Shown: positions 47,323-56,401 of the stretch, in pieces
Position numbering within the stretch: the stretch's first letter is position 1
Layout of the letters: every line of letters starts with the position of its first letter
DNA from: Ignavibacteriales bacterium
GTDB lineage: Bacteria; Bacteroidota; Ignavibacteria; Ignavibacteriales; Ignavibacteriaceae
Assembly (NCBI GenBank): GCA_016709765.1
Contig: JADJMD010000015.1
Span: 1-64,000, forward strand
DNA: 64,000 bases
Direction of reading: 5' to 3'
The notes under the pieces: model-generated
Databases searched by the model: none
Told to the model about the DNA's origin: nothing
The model's input: the letters and a program-made list of their open reading frames with translations, nothing else
Position numbers and translations under genes: made by a program

Positions 47323-47422
47323 TCATTTCGAAGGAGCAAATCCCGGAGAACTGAGAGAAATCTGAATAATTGGTACTATAAGATTTCAGCTTACCTCCCA
47401 CCACAGGCGGGATTCGAAATGA
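47323..47422. repeat. MITE-like intergenic element with inverted ends
   Basis: A 100-base segment bounded by perfect 10-base inverted ends TCATTTCGAA (47323-47332) and TTCGAAATGA (47413-47422). Inside are shorter palindromic pieces (AGATTTC/GAAATCT and CCGCC/GGCGG). It is non-coding and lies between the response regulator and the small gene at 47641. The look is that of a small non-autonomous palindromic repeat dispersed in intergenic spaces; no second complete copy is visible in this window. Confidence 0.5.
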
Positions 47423-47640
47423 CATATAATTTTTTTCGTTCCCCGCATAATTGTGCAATATTCTCTTTTTTCTCATTCCACACACCTAAAAACCGCATAT
47501 CTATGCAGTTGCGCTCTTATCATTAATTTTGCACTTTTATCCCAGAAATTGATCATAAGATTTTTTGAAGCGATAAAAAAAATATGAGTATTAAATGCGA
47601 CCGAATAAAATCTATACTAACCAATAACGAGGAGGATGTT

Positions 47641-47910
47641 ATGGAAAACATCATATATCCAAAAACAATTTCTAATCCATTAGCAGATCTTATAAGCGAT
47701 GAGATTTGGGAATTACTTAATAGCCGCGGTTTAATTAATGACCGTTCAGTAAGAGATTATATTATTCGCAGAAGATTTAAAACATTACGCTCGCAAAAAA
47801 TTAGAACCGGTGATGCGATTGATACATTAAGGGCAGAATATCCTTATCTTCAATTTGACACAATTAGAAAGATAGTGCATAATCCTCCAAAACAGATAAG
47901 TAGATCATAG
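47641..47910 (+). CDS. Small helical protein of unknown function (89 aa)
   Basis: ATG at 47641 is chosen because GAGGAGG stands six bases upstream; a longer frame from 47584 has no ribosome site. The product is charged and helical: DEIWELLNSRGLINDRSVRDY, then basic RRRFKTLRSQ, then DAIDTLRAEYPYLQFDTIRKIVH, which resembles a helix-turn-helix of small DNA-binding proteins. I cannot name a family. It stands alone, with a good terminator after it and a repeat before it. Confidence 0.7.
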   Translation: MENIIYPKTISNPLADLISDEIWELLNSRGLINDRSVRDYIIRRRFKTLRSQKIRTGDAIDTLRAEYPYLQFDTIRKIVHNPPKQISRS

Positions 47911-47934
47911 ATCTTTTAAGGAATTCTACCCTTA

Positions 47935-47969
47935 CCCGTCCTGATTACAAAATTGGGTCGGGTTTTTTT
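47935..47969 (+). terminator. Rho-independent terminator after the small 89-aa gene
   Basis: An 8-bp stem with one mismatch (CCCGTCCT at 47935-47942 against GGGTCGGG at 47955-47962) followed directly by seven T residues. It starts 24 bases past the stop codon at 47908-47910. Confidence 0.75.
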
Positions 47970-48044
47970 ATATAAAATATTTGGTTTACTGATTTTTTAA
48001 TTTAATCTATAGTTAATTTTAATTGAATAGTTAAATTAGAATTA

Positions 48045-48952
48045 ATGATAATAGAAAATCCTACAACTCCACTTACAGAAATCTTTGATCCGTTATTTGA
48101 ACAGAAACAGATTAGATTTTTTGTAAAGCGAGAAGATCTCACTGATGATTTTATTTCCGGTAATAAATTTTATAAACTAAAATACAATCTAATAGAAGCT
48201 GAAAAGCTTGGTTATAAAACACTGCTGACATTTGGCGGAGCCTATTCAAATCACACTCACGCAACTGCCGCCGCAGGTAAAAATATGGATTTAAGACAAT
48301 CGGAGTTATTCGCGGTGAAGAACATTTACCACTTAATCCGACATTAAACTTTGCCAAAGAAAATGGAATGATTTTAGAATACATAGATAGAAAGTCTTAT
48401 AGAAATAAATACGATAAATACATTGTTGATGAATTTAAAAATAAATTTGAAGATTTTTATTTAATTCCGGAAGGGGGATCAAATCATCTTGCAATAAAAG
48501 GCTGTGCGGAAATTATTCCCAGCATTACAACTGATTTTAATTTTATTTGTTCTGCGTGCGGTACCGGCGGCACACTTGCCGGATTAGTTTTAGGATTGGA
48601 TTCAAAATCTTTTGCTCTTGGTTTTTCTGTTCTTAAAGGTGGAGAATTTCTTTACAAAAACATTCGCACTCTTCTATCATATTATCAAAAAGACAAACTG
48701 AACAATTTTCAGATAAATCTGGATTATCACTTTGGAGGATACGCAAAAACAAACAACAAGCTAAACAAGTTTTGCAATAGTTTTGAAGAACAGCATAACA
48801 TCCCCATTGAGCCAATATATACAGGCAAAATGTTTTATGGGATTTATGATTTAATTAAGAATAATTTTTTCCCGGTAAACAGCACAATTGTTGCAATCCA
48901 TACAGGCGGTTTACAAGGATTGCAAGGTTTAAAACAGAGAAAAATGATTTAA
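48045..48952 (+). CDS. PLP-dependent ACC deaminase/D-cysteine desulfhydrase family enzyme, frameshifted
   Basis: Two frames join into about 302 residues. The first has FVKREDLTDDFISGNKFYKLKYN, where the Lys in GNK holds PLP, and FGGAYSNHTHATAAAG. After one missing A in the run at 48279-48283 the frame continues YGFKTIGVIRGEEHLP and then the second frame from 48368 with CGTGGTLAGLVLG (phosphate-binding Gly loop) and HTGGLQGLQG at the end. This is the tryptophan-synthase-beta fold family that includes ACC deaminase and DcyD; the exact substrate is not clear, and D-cysteine desulfhydrase is the more common activity. The single homopolymer deletion is probably a sequence error. Confidence 0.82.
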
Positions 48953-49064
48953 AAAACTTACGTGTTTTAATAGAATAACATTTATAACTTTACAATATAG
49001 TTTGATTAATATTTTATTTCTTCGTAACTATTTCTCACAGTATCTCTAATTATTAAGAGTCTTT

Positions 49065-50546
49065 ATGAGTCAAGAAAAAATCCTGATATGCGTACAGGAA
49101 AATAGTGCTGTAAAAAATCTGGAATCAAAACTTATTAATTCCGGTTTCTCTGTTGTTGTATCAAAAACAGAAATTAAATCTGTTGTTTCACTCGCGTTAG
49201 AATCCTATCCTGATTTTATTGTTATAAGTGTAAATCTTAATACTAAATTTTCCGGAATTGAAGCAGTTTCAGAGATCAAACAACAATTAGACATTCCGGT
49301 TATTTATCTTTCTCATGATGATGACAAAGAATCTTATAATAAAGCTAAGTCTACAAATCCAACCGCATATTTTTCATTTCCATTCGAAATTGATAACCTT
49401 ATACGATCGATAGAGTTGGGATTAGCCAATTATAAGTTGCAACAAAAAATTAGTGATGCGCGCAAAAAGTATGAAATGGTTATCAAAGCTAGCAAAGCCG
49501 GTGTTTATGAAATTGATCCCATTACTTTTGAGATAGATTGTGAAGAAAGTCTAGCAGAAGTGTTTAGTTATTCTATACAAGAAGTAAAAGACAAAGGTTG
49601 GGGCAATTTATTACCAATTGAAGATTACAACAAAAAGAAAGAATTATTGTCAAATTTATTGCAAGACAAAATTAAATCTTATTCACTTGAACACAGAGTA
49701 ATAAAAAAAGATGGGTCACTTGCGTGGGCATTGTCTCATGGTTCATTAGTAACCGATACACACGGCAAATCTAAAATTGTTGGAACACTTACTGACATAA
49801 CCGAGAGAAAAATTAATGAAGAAAGATTAAAAAAGTATTCTGAGGATTTGCAAAAAAGCAATTCTGCTAAGGATAGATTTTTCTCAATAATATCGCACGA
49901 TTTAAGAAACCCCTTTAACTCTTTATTAGGATTTTCAGAATTACTTGCTAATAATATTGAAGACCTTACAGAACAAGAAGTAAAAGACTCCGCAAAAACA
50001 TTGCACAGAACTGCAACTAATCTTTTTAATTTACTCACAAATCTTTTGGAGTGGTCCAGATTGCAGACGGGTAATTTCTCGTTTGAAAAATCAGAGTTTT
50101 CAATATGTATTATCGTAAACCATGTTCTCAGTATCTTTTCAGATTCATTTGAAGCTAAGAACCTTAAGCTGACTAAAGAAACTGATCTTGAAATAAACGT
50201 GCTGGCCGATCAAAATATGATTGAAGCTTCAATAAGAAATCTTGTATCTAATGCAATTAAATTTACTCATGATGGAGGGACAATTACTGTTGGTTGTAAA
50301 ACTAATGGTGATAAAGCCGAAGTATTTGTTAAAGATACAGGTGTTGGTTTGTCGTCAGAGGATCAAGAGAGATTATTTAAAATAGAAAAACAGTTTACTA
50401 CTGAAGGAACCAAAAACGAAAAAGGTACGGGTTTTGGTCTGCTGTTAACTAATGAGCTAATCAAAAAAAACGATGGCACCATAAAAGTAACAAGCAAAAA
50501 AGAAAGCGGCTCTACTTTTACTATTGTACTGCCTTGTGTAAAGTAA
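49065..50546 (+). CDS. Sensor kinase with degenerate receiver, PAS and HisKA/HATPase
   Basis: 493 residues, no membrane segment. Residues 1-125 have a receiver fold, but the key residues are gone: the acidic pair is replaced (ICVQEN), the phospho-acceptor Asp is Ser/Val (FIVISVNL) and the Lys before Pro is Phe (FSFPFE). A PAS domain (about 138-260) ends in the PAC phrase IVGTLTDITERK. The kinase core has SIISHDLRNPFNSLLGFSELL (H-box), IRNLVSNAIKFT, DTGVGLS and GTGFGL. So this is a soluble PAS kinase with a pseudo-receiver that may serve as a protein-interaction input. No partner regulator is adjacent. Confidence 0.88.
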   Translation: MSQEKILICVQENSAVKNLESKLINSGFSVVVSKTEIKSVVSLALESYPDFIVISVNLNTKFSGIEAVSEIKQQLDIPVIYLSHDDDKESYNKAKSTNPTAYFSFPFEIDNLIRSIELGLANYKLQQKISDARKKYEMVIKASKAGVYEIDPITFEIDCEESLAEVFSYSIQEVKDKGWGNLLPIEDYNKKKELLSNLLQDKIKSYSLEHRVIKKDGSLAWALSHGSLVTDTHGKSKIVGTLTDITERKINEERLKKYSEDLQKSNSAKDRFFSIISHDLRNPFNSLLGFSELLANNIEDLTEQEVKDSAKTLHRTATNLFNLLTNLLEWSRLQTGNFSFEKSEFSICIIVNHVLSIFSDSFEAKNLKLTKETDLEINVLADQNMIEASIRNLVSNAIKFTHDGGTITVGCKTNGDKAEVFVKDTGVGLSSEDQERLFKIEKQFTTEGTKNEKGTGFGLLLTNELIKKNDGTIKVTSKKESGSTFTIVLPCVK

Positions 50547-50576
50547 TTATTATTTCATTCAATTACAGGAAAATAT

Positions 50577-52004
50577 ATGTCCGATAATTCATCACCGGAA
50601 ATTGATCCACAACCAAGCACTTTTAAAAGTGTATTTAAAGAAATAACACAACCGTTTATAGATTTATTTCATTCTTCCCGAGCGTTGTGGGGAATAAATC
50701 TCACATACCTGCTTGAAGGAATTACATACTTTGGCGTAGTTGGTTATTTGGTTATTTATTTTACTGATTTTGTTAAGCTGGATGATATTAACGCAGGGCA
50801 AATGGTTGGATTTCAAACTGCAGGAATTACGCTGGCGATGCTGTTTCTCGGTGCGACTGTAGATTGGATTGGTGTAAGAAAATCTCTCATATATGCTTTG
50901 CTTTTTATGTTGATTGGAAGAGTTTTCTTAACTCTTGGACCAACAATTACTTCTAATACCGGATTATGGTCTTCTGCTCATTTAATTGCTATGGTGGGAT
51001 TATTGGGCATCATTTTAGGTTACGGTATTTACCAGCCAGCTTGTTATGCTGCTGTAAAACTATTTACCACAGAAAAAACATCTGCCATGGGTTATGCAAT
51101 GCTATATGCGATTATGAATCTTGGCGGATTTCTTCCCGGAATTATCGCCCCGCCAATAAGAAAGGCATTTGCAAATGATCAAGAAGGAATGTTAGGTGTA
51201 ATGTGGGTTTATGTCGGATTAACAGTTTTAGGAATTATTGTTGTTGCAACCATTCTTTCCAAAAAAACCATTGAAAAGACAATACGAGAAGTTAGCACAG
51301 AAACTAAAGAGCAGATTGAGGCTGATAAAAAAGCTGAGGATGAAAAATCCGCTAAAGAAAAAATTATGTTCTATCTTAAAAATTTTCCTATTAGAGATTT
51401 AAGATTTATGTTTTTTATCTTCATTCTAATTCCTGTACAAACACTTTTTGCACACAATTGGTTAACGCTGCCTGTTTATTATAAAAGAGCATTTACAGGA
51501 GTAGTGGCTGATAACTTTGAGTTCTTTACGAACTTTAATCCGCTGTTAATTTTCATTCTAACTCCAATGGTTGCAGCATTAACCGTAAAGCGCGACACTT
51601 ATAAGATGATGATTTATGGAACGTTTGTTATGGCAGCACCGACCTTTATACTAACTCTTGGTCCAAGTATCTACACAGTTTTTGCATATTTAACTTTGAT
51701 GACTATCGGAGAAGCAATGTGGCAGCCAAGATTTTTACAGTGGGTTGCTGAAATTGCTCCAAAGGGAATGACAGGAATTTATATGGGAATCGGACAGTTC
51801 CCATGGTTTTTAACTAAAGTTGTTACGAGTTTATACTCTGGATGGTTTTTAATGCACTACGCTCCAGAAGGTATTGATCCATCCCAAATGAATACTGAAA
51901 CAATGTGGTTTATTTATGGCTGTATTGCTATGGTAAGTAGTTTCGGGTTATTTTTTGCACGTGGCTGGATGCAAAAAGGTTTTAAGACAAAGCATGGTGA
52001 ATAA
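50577..52004 (+). CDS. Major facilitator superfamily transporter
   Basis: 475 residues with about 12 membrane helices. The N-terminal half has LLEGITYFGVVGYLVIYF and the cytoplasmic motif-A-like GATVDWIGVRKSLI; a charged central loop (about 225-265, many Lys/Glu) separates the halves. Helices PACYAAVKLFTTEKTSAMGYAMLY and FLPGIIAPPIRKAF recall the proton-coupled oligopeptide (POT) branch, but the typical POT signatures are not clear. A peptide or nucleoside/sugar substrate is possible. ATG follows GGAAAA by a few bases. Confidence 0.8.
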   Translation: MSDNSSPEIDPQPSTFKSVFKEITQPFIDLFHSSRALWGINLTYLLEGITYFGVVGYLVIYFTDFVKLDDINAGQMVGFQTAGITLAMLFLGATVDWIGVRKSLIYALLFMLIGRVFLTLGPTITSNTGLWSSAHLIAMVGLLGIILGYGIYQPACYAAVKLFTTEKTSAMGYAMLYAIMNLGGFLPGIIAPPIRKAFANDQEGMLGVMWVYVGLTVLGIIVVATILSKKTIEKTIREVSTETKEQIEADKKAEDEKSAKEKIMFYLKNFPIRDLRFMFFIFILIPVQTLFAHNWLTLPVYYKRAFTGVVADNFEFFTNFNPLLIFILTPMVAALTVKRDTYKMMIYGTFVMAAPTFILTLGPSIYTVFAYLTLMTIGEAMWQPRFLQWVAEIAPKGMTGIYMGIGQFPWFLTKVVTSLYSGWFLMHYAPEGIDPSQMNTETMWFIYGCIAMVSSFGLFFARGWMQKGFKTKHGE

Positions 52005-52048
52005 AAGAACTAACAAGTTCAATCGATAAATATTTAAGGATATCTGAA

Positions 52049-53089
52049 ATGAAAAAAAGAGATTTGATTTCAATCGTTTTTTTACTGATATCCTTATTTG
52101 TTTTTTATAGCTGCTCATTTACATCGTACGAAAAAGTGTATCCCACATTACTGGATGGAAAGTATGATAGTGAATTTCCGTATAAGTCTTCTTCTGTTGA
52201 ATTAGGAAAGATTAGTGAAACAATCCAGCGAGTTAACTCAACAGCTTTTTATAAAATCTATGTGTTTGATGGAAAAGATAATTTTACTTTAAAAGATTTA
52301 GAAACTAAAAGACTAACCAAAGTCGCAATAAAAGAAGCTCTTGCAGATAATTCATGCTCGGGAACTGCAGTATCTGTTTATTCTGAAAATGGAAAAGTTG
52401 CATTACTAACCTGTGCACACACAATCTCTTTTCCGGATACTATTATAGCATACAAATATGATGAATTAGGTTTTGCGACAAATTTTGTTGAGTCAATTTC
52501 GATCAAAGAAAAACAGGTGATCTATGTTGCAGGATTTCCCGAAGGCAGCCAGGTAGAAGTTATTGCAATTGATGAGCACTCTGATATTGCCTTGATAGGA
52601 AGAAAATATGGTGGTCAAAAGGGAATATTTTTTCCAACATTTAATTATCCATTAGGCAAAGCAAAAGATGTTGAATGGGGCACATTTGTTTATCTTGTTG
52701 GGTATCCAGTTAATTTTAAAATTATTACTAAAGCGATTGTAAGCAGTCCGCGCAGAGATGAAGCGGGTTCATTCCTTGTTGATGCGGTAATTAATCCCGG
52801 ATTTAGCGGTGGATTTGCGCTTGCAATTCGAGATGGAGTTCCAAATTTTGAGTTGATAGGAATGGTGCAATGGGTTCCGGAAGAAGAAGAGAATTTAGTT
52901 TATCCGGAAAATTTGAAAACCAAAACAACTTATAATCCCATTGTACCTTACGATGGGAATCTTTATGTAAGAAAACATTCAGCAATCCGTTATGGCATTG
53001 CCAAAATAATTCCTGTTGAAAGCATTATGACTTTTCTGCAACAAAATAAATCTTATATTAATGAAAAAGGGTTCTATATTTTTGAGTAA
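52049..53089 (+). CDS. Trypsin-like serine protease lipoprotein
   Basis: 346 residues. A signal peptide ends in FYSC (lipobox), so it is probably lipid-anchored in the envelope. A chymotrypsin-fold triad is visible: His in ALLTCAHTIS (about residue 127), Asp in DEHSDIALIG (about residue 175) and Ser in NPGFSGGFAL (about residue 251). There is no PDZ domain. It resembles DegP-like catalytic cores rather than digestive trypsins. It may be a quality-control or processing protease of the envelope. Confidence 0.82.
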   Translation: MKKRDLISIVFLLISLFVFYSCSFTSYEKVYPTLLDGKYDSEFPYKSSSVELGKISETIQRVNSTAFYKIYVFDGKDNFTLKDLETKRLTKVAIKEALADNSCSGTAVSVYSENGKVALLTCAHTISFPDTIIAYKYDELGFATNFVESISIKEKQVIYVAGFPEGSQVEVIAIDEHSDIALIGRKYGGQKGIFFPTFNYPLGKAKDVEWGTFVYLVGYPVNFKIITKAIVSSPRRDEAGSFLVDAVINPGFSGGFALAIRDGVPNFELIGMVQWVPEEEENLVYPENLKTKTTYNPIVPYDGNLYVRKHSAIRYGIAKIIPVESIMTFLQQNKSYINEKGFYIFE

Positions 53090-53151
53090 AATTTTTAATA
53101 TTCAGTAACTTTTTTATATACTTATGCGTCTTATGTGTACTGAGGAGCCTA

Positions 53152-53373
53152 ATGACCAAAGAAATTGAACAAATAGAATTTAAATCAATATGCCCAATTT
53201 GCGATAATCCTTTTACAGAATTATGGGTTGCAAAACTTGATTCCGTAATCGGAGTAAGGTATGCTTATATCTGCATGAATTGTAAAAACCTGATTAAAAT
53301 AACTAAAGAAAAATATGTCGACACATCAAATCTTAAACAAATTCTTTTCTCCCAATCAGCTACTGTTATCTAA
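53152..53373 (+). CDS. Small zinc-ribbon protein (73 aa)
   Basis: Two CxxC knuckles (SICPICDN and ICMNCKN) separated by about 30 residues mark a zinc ribbon; the rest is short and charged. GAGGAG lies just upstream of the ATG at 53152. It follows the protease gene by 62 bases and converges with mnmA. No specific family recognised. Confidence 0.72.
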   Translation: MTKEIEQIEFKSICPICDNPFTELWVAKLDSVIGVRYAYICMNCKNLIKITKEKYVDTSNLKQILFSQSATVI

Positions 53374-53394
53374 TTAATTTTTTTAATAATAATA

Positions 53395-54444
53395 TTATTC
53401 TAAAATAACACTTCCACCAAGACAAACGTCATCTTTGTAAAAAACCGCAAATTGTCCCGGTGCAATTCCACGATCTTCTTTTTCAGTTACTACCATTGCG
53501 GAACTATCACCAAAATTTAAAGTGCAATTATAAAAATGCTCACCATGACGAATCTTTACAAGATAATTTCCATCTTCAGGTTGCTCTTCCGCAATCCAAT
53601 TAAACTTACCAACTTTAAATTCTTTTCTAGCACGGTTTGTAATATTTTCTTTTGAGATATAAACAATATTTTTTTCAATATCCTTACTAATAACATACCA
53701 AGGACCACCGCCTAATCTTAAACCGGAGCGCTGACCAATTGTATAAAAATAAAATCCTTTGTGTTTACCTAGAACTTTGTTTGTATGAATATCAACTATA
53801 TCGCCTTCTAATTCCCCAAGGTGATGTTTTATAAAATCAGAAAATTTAATCTTACCCAGAAAACAAATTCCCTGGCTGTCTTTCCTACTCATATTTGGCA
53901 GATTATATTTTGCCGCAAGTTCCCGTATTTCTTTTTTTCTGTAAGTTCCAATCGGAAAGAGCGTCCGGCTTAATTGCTGTTGAGTGAGATAAGCAAGAAA
54001 ATATGTTTGATCTTTTATAGGGTCAGGAGAAATTTTTAAGATAAACTTTTTATTTTTGTCTTCAATTTTTGCGTAATGACCAGAAGCAACTTTTTCAAAC
54101 GAGTTATCAATCTTATTTATAAACTGTCCAAACTTTATTAAACGGTTACAAAACATATCAGGATTTGGCGTTCTGCCTTCTTTAATTTCTGAAATCGTAT
54201 AAGAAACAACAGAATCCCAATATTCGGTTTGCATGTTTATAGTTTCAAGTGGAATGTTGGCTTGTTTACAAACGGCACGAGCAAATTCTAAATCCTCTTC
54301 CCACGGGCAATCACCAAGAAATGAAAATTCATCCTGCAGCCATATCTTTAAATAAAAAGCTGTTACATCATGCCCTGCATTTTTAAGTAAACGAAGCGCA
54401 ACTGAACTATCAACACCACCGGAAAGTAAAACTGCAACTTTCAT
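53395..54444 (-). CDS. mnmA: tRNA-specific 2-thiouridylase MnmA
   Basis: Adds sulfur to U34 of tRNA-Lys, -Glu and -Gln. 349 residues. The PP-loop AVLLSGGVDSSVALRLL binds ATP; DMFCNRLIKFG holds the first catalytic Cys (about residue 97) and SQGICFLG the second (about residue 194); FYTIGQRSGLRLGG and ARKEFKVGKF belong to the C-terminal domains. Full length and intact. The neighbouring upstream gene appears to end right at its start codon once a frameshift is corrected. Confidence 0.95.
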   Translation of the reverse strand: MKVAVLLSGGVDSSVALRLLKNAGHDVTAFYLKIWLQDEFSFLGDCPWEEDLEFARAVCKQANIPLETINMQTEYWDSVVSYTISEIKEGRTPNPDMFCNRLIKFGQFINKIDNSFEKVASGHYAKIEDKNKKFILKISPDPIKDQTYFLAYLTQQQLSRTLFPIGTYRKKEIRELAAKYNLPNMSRKDSQGICFLGKIKFSDFIKHHLGELEGDIVDIHTNKVLGKHKGFYFYTIGQRSGLRLGGGPWYVISKDIEKNIVYISKENITNRARKEFKVGKFNWIAEEQPEDGNYLVKIRHGEHFYNCTLNFGDSSAMVVTEKEDRGIAPGQFAVFYKDDVCLGGSVILE

Positions 54445-54947
54445 TTATTTTTTTGTATCCGGTTTAATCTTAGCTGATTGAATCTGTTCAATCACTTTAT
54501 CATAGATCTTTTTTCAACTTTACTAAGAATAAGTGTAACAAGTTTATTTGAGTCAGTCAGCCTATCAAAAAAGCCTATACATACTTTGCTTTTGCCATCA
54601 CAGATTTTCATTATTCCGCGATACTTACCATCAAATATACCACCTGAAATTGCATCGATATCTTTAATAAATATTGTAATTGACTTATCCTTAAAAATAA
54701 ATTCAGTGCAAATAATTTTTTCAGTATCAACTTCAATCTTATAAGGAACAAGTTTATAAAAATTAATATAGGATTTATTCAAATAGTAAATAACAAATAG
54801 CGATAACAGAAATGGGATAAGAATAACAAGGTTCTTATCAATCAAGGCGGCAACTGAAACAGCATAAAAAATTAACATTGGTGTTAATACTAAATTCAAA
54901 TATCGGTAAATAAACTTCCAGAATATTGGATATGTAAATGTTTGCAT
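54445..54947 (-). CDS. Unknown membrane protein with PH-like domain, frameshifted near its end
   Basis: The intact part (54947-54515) has two adjacent hydrophobic helices (about residues 17-33 and 36-52) and a beta-rich tail (YKIEVDTEKIICTEFIF, FIKDIDAISGG) like a bacterial PH-type domain. The frame stops at 54492 in this sequence, but adding one A to the run at 54509-54514 continues it with KKIYDKVIEQIQSAKIKPD to a stop directly before the mnmA ATG. I take this longer version, about 166 residues, as the real one. No function is assigned. Confidence 0.6.
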
Positions 54948-55031
54948 AAATTATTTTAGATTTCTTTATTCAAATTTACTCAAGTCTGCAATTACATTAA
55001 AATTGAAAATTAGGGGTTTGTTTAACACAAT

Positions 55032-55055
55032 AAAAAAGGGCTCGATTGAGCCCTT
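55032..55055 (-). terminator. Rho-independent terminator after the DUF4920 gene
   Basis: Perfect 8-bp stem AAGGGCTC/GAGCCCTT with a 4-base loop (55036-55055), followed on the minus strand by a T run (55032-55037). It is 24 bases past the stop at 55079. Confidence 0.8.
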
Positions 55056-55078
55056 AATAATCAATTAAAATTCTATCT

Positions 55079-55534
55079 TTATTTTATTACAGCACCAATT
55101 CCTTTTATCTGATAAAAAGTAACCGGACCTGTAACGCTTGCAGGATCAAACTCTGTTCCCTGTTCTGCTGCAACGTGCTCATAATATTCAGCCGCTTCTT
55201 CTTTTGTTAACTCAATTTTATAAACGATTCCTTCAACCAACGCTGATTTACCTTTTGCTTCAACGGGAAAAACAATATCACCGTCTTTAACTTTTATTTT
55301 TACTTTTTGATTTTCAGCATCGCTTTTTAATTCCATCCAGCAACCAGCCATTGCGCAGACATCAATAATTTCACCTTCAACTAAAACTGTTTTCCCAACA
55401 AATTCTTCAGGCATTTCAAGAATTTTTGAAATATTTGTTTTTTCTGTTAAAGAAATATCCTTACCGAACTTTTCTGTTTGTGAATAAATATTAACTGTCG
55501 TAAAAAGAAATAGAACCATTAATAAGCTTTTCAT
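55079..55534 (-). CDS. Secreted DUF4920 protein
   Basis: 151 residues with a signal peptide (LLMVLFLFTTVNIYSQ). The mature part has the DUF4920 pattern: VLVEGEIIDVCAMAGCWMEL with two Cys, KIKVKDGDIVFP and ALVEGIVYKIELTKEEA. It is an OB-fold-like small periplasmic domain of unknown function; the Cys pair may bind metal. It lies 30 bases after the lipoprotein gene at 55564 on the same strand and ends at a strong terminator. Confidence 0.82.
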   Translation of the reverse strand: MKSLLMVLFLFTTVNIYSQTEKFGKDISLTEKTNISKILEMPEEFVGKTVLVEGEIIDVCAMAGCWMELKSDAENQKVKIKVKDGDIVFPVEAKGKSALVEGIVYKIELTKEEAAEYYEHVAAEQGTEFDPASVTGPVTFYQIKGIGAVIK

Positions 55535-55563
55535 TGTTTCTCCGTTTTTAAGTTTTTAAATAT

Positions 55564-56385
55564 CTAAAATTTTATAGTTACTTTTTCCTTAAACTCAACT
55601 TTTATTCCGGGTAGATCACCAATAATTTCTTTAAACTGTTCCATCGTTTCAGGTTTTGTTTTTTGCAAGTTTTCTAAAACATCTTTGTTTTTTATCACTT
55701 CAGAAAAATCAACCTGCATAAGAGTAACTTCATTTCCATCAACAAACGATGCATCTGTTTCCTTTATTGATCCGTTAAAATTAAATGAAACATTAATTTT
55801 CATCCCATCAAACATTTCGATGATCTTTTGTTGAGCATCTTCATTAAAAGTTGAGTCTTCAAACTCTGTTTCATTTGAATCTATTTCAACTTCTTCTTTC
55901 ATTTCTGGTTTTGGAAAATTAATAACCAAGGTTGAAGGATTACCTTTTTTAAAATCAAACTTTAGTAAATCATCAACTGGTTTTTCTTCTTTAGTCATCA
56001 TCTCATCGCCAAACGGCATTTTATCATCCGGGCTTGGATTTATTTTTACTTTATTGATATCCTTAAAAGAATAAATTGCTTTATAACCTTCGTAGTTTCC
56101 AATAGTAATTTTTTCGCCGGATAGATACTTAACTCCTTCACCATAATTTGCAGCTTTTTCTGTCAACTCACCTTCTTTAAACATACTATACTCTTCTGAT
56201 TTTGTTGAATCAAAAGCCATTGCAAATTCTTTCATCATATTAATAACTGTGCTTTTAATAACAACTGTCTCCTCAATTGTCCCGCTTCCATCATTATTAA
56301 GATTAACTTTTGTGTCAACCTGTAAACAACCTGAAAAAAATATTGTCGCTAAAAATCCCATTAAAAAAAGTTTTATATTTTTCAT
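55564..56385 (-). CDS. Lipoprotein of unknown function (273 aa)
   Basis: Signal peptide with lipobox (ATIFFSGC), then VDTKVNLNNDGSGTIEETV, a beta-hairpin start shared by LppM-like and other envelope lipoproteins. The middle is acidic (KEEVEIDSNETEFEDS) and the C-terminus short and beta-rich. No enzymatic motif. It lies 16 bases after the PIN-PhoH gene, so it may be co-transcribed. Confidence 0.7.
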   Translation of the reverse strand: MKNIKLFLMGFLATIFFSGCLQVDTKVNLNNDGSGTIEETVVIKSTVINMMKEFAMAFDSTKSEEYSMFKEGELTEKAANYGEGVKYLSGEKITIGNYEGYKAIYSFKDINKVKINPSPDDKMPFGDEMMTKEEKPVDDLLKFDFKKGNPSTLVINFPKPEMKEEVEIDSNETEFEDSTFNEDAQQKIIEMFDGMKINVSFNFNGSIKETDASFVDGNEVTLMQVDFSEVIKNKDVLENLQKTKPETMEQFKEIIGDLPGIKVEFKEKVTIKF

Positions 56386-56401
56386 TTTAATCCTAAATAG
56401 T

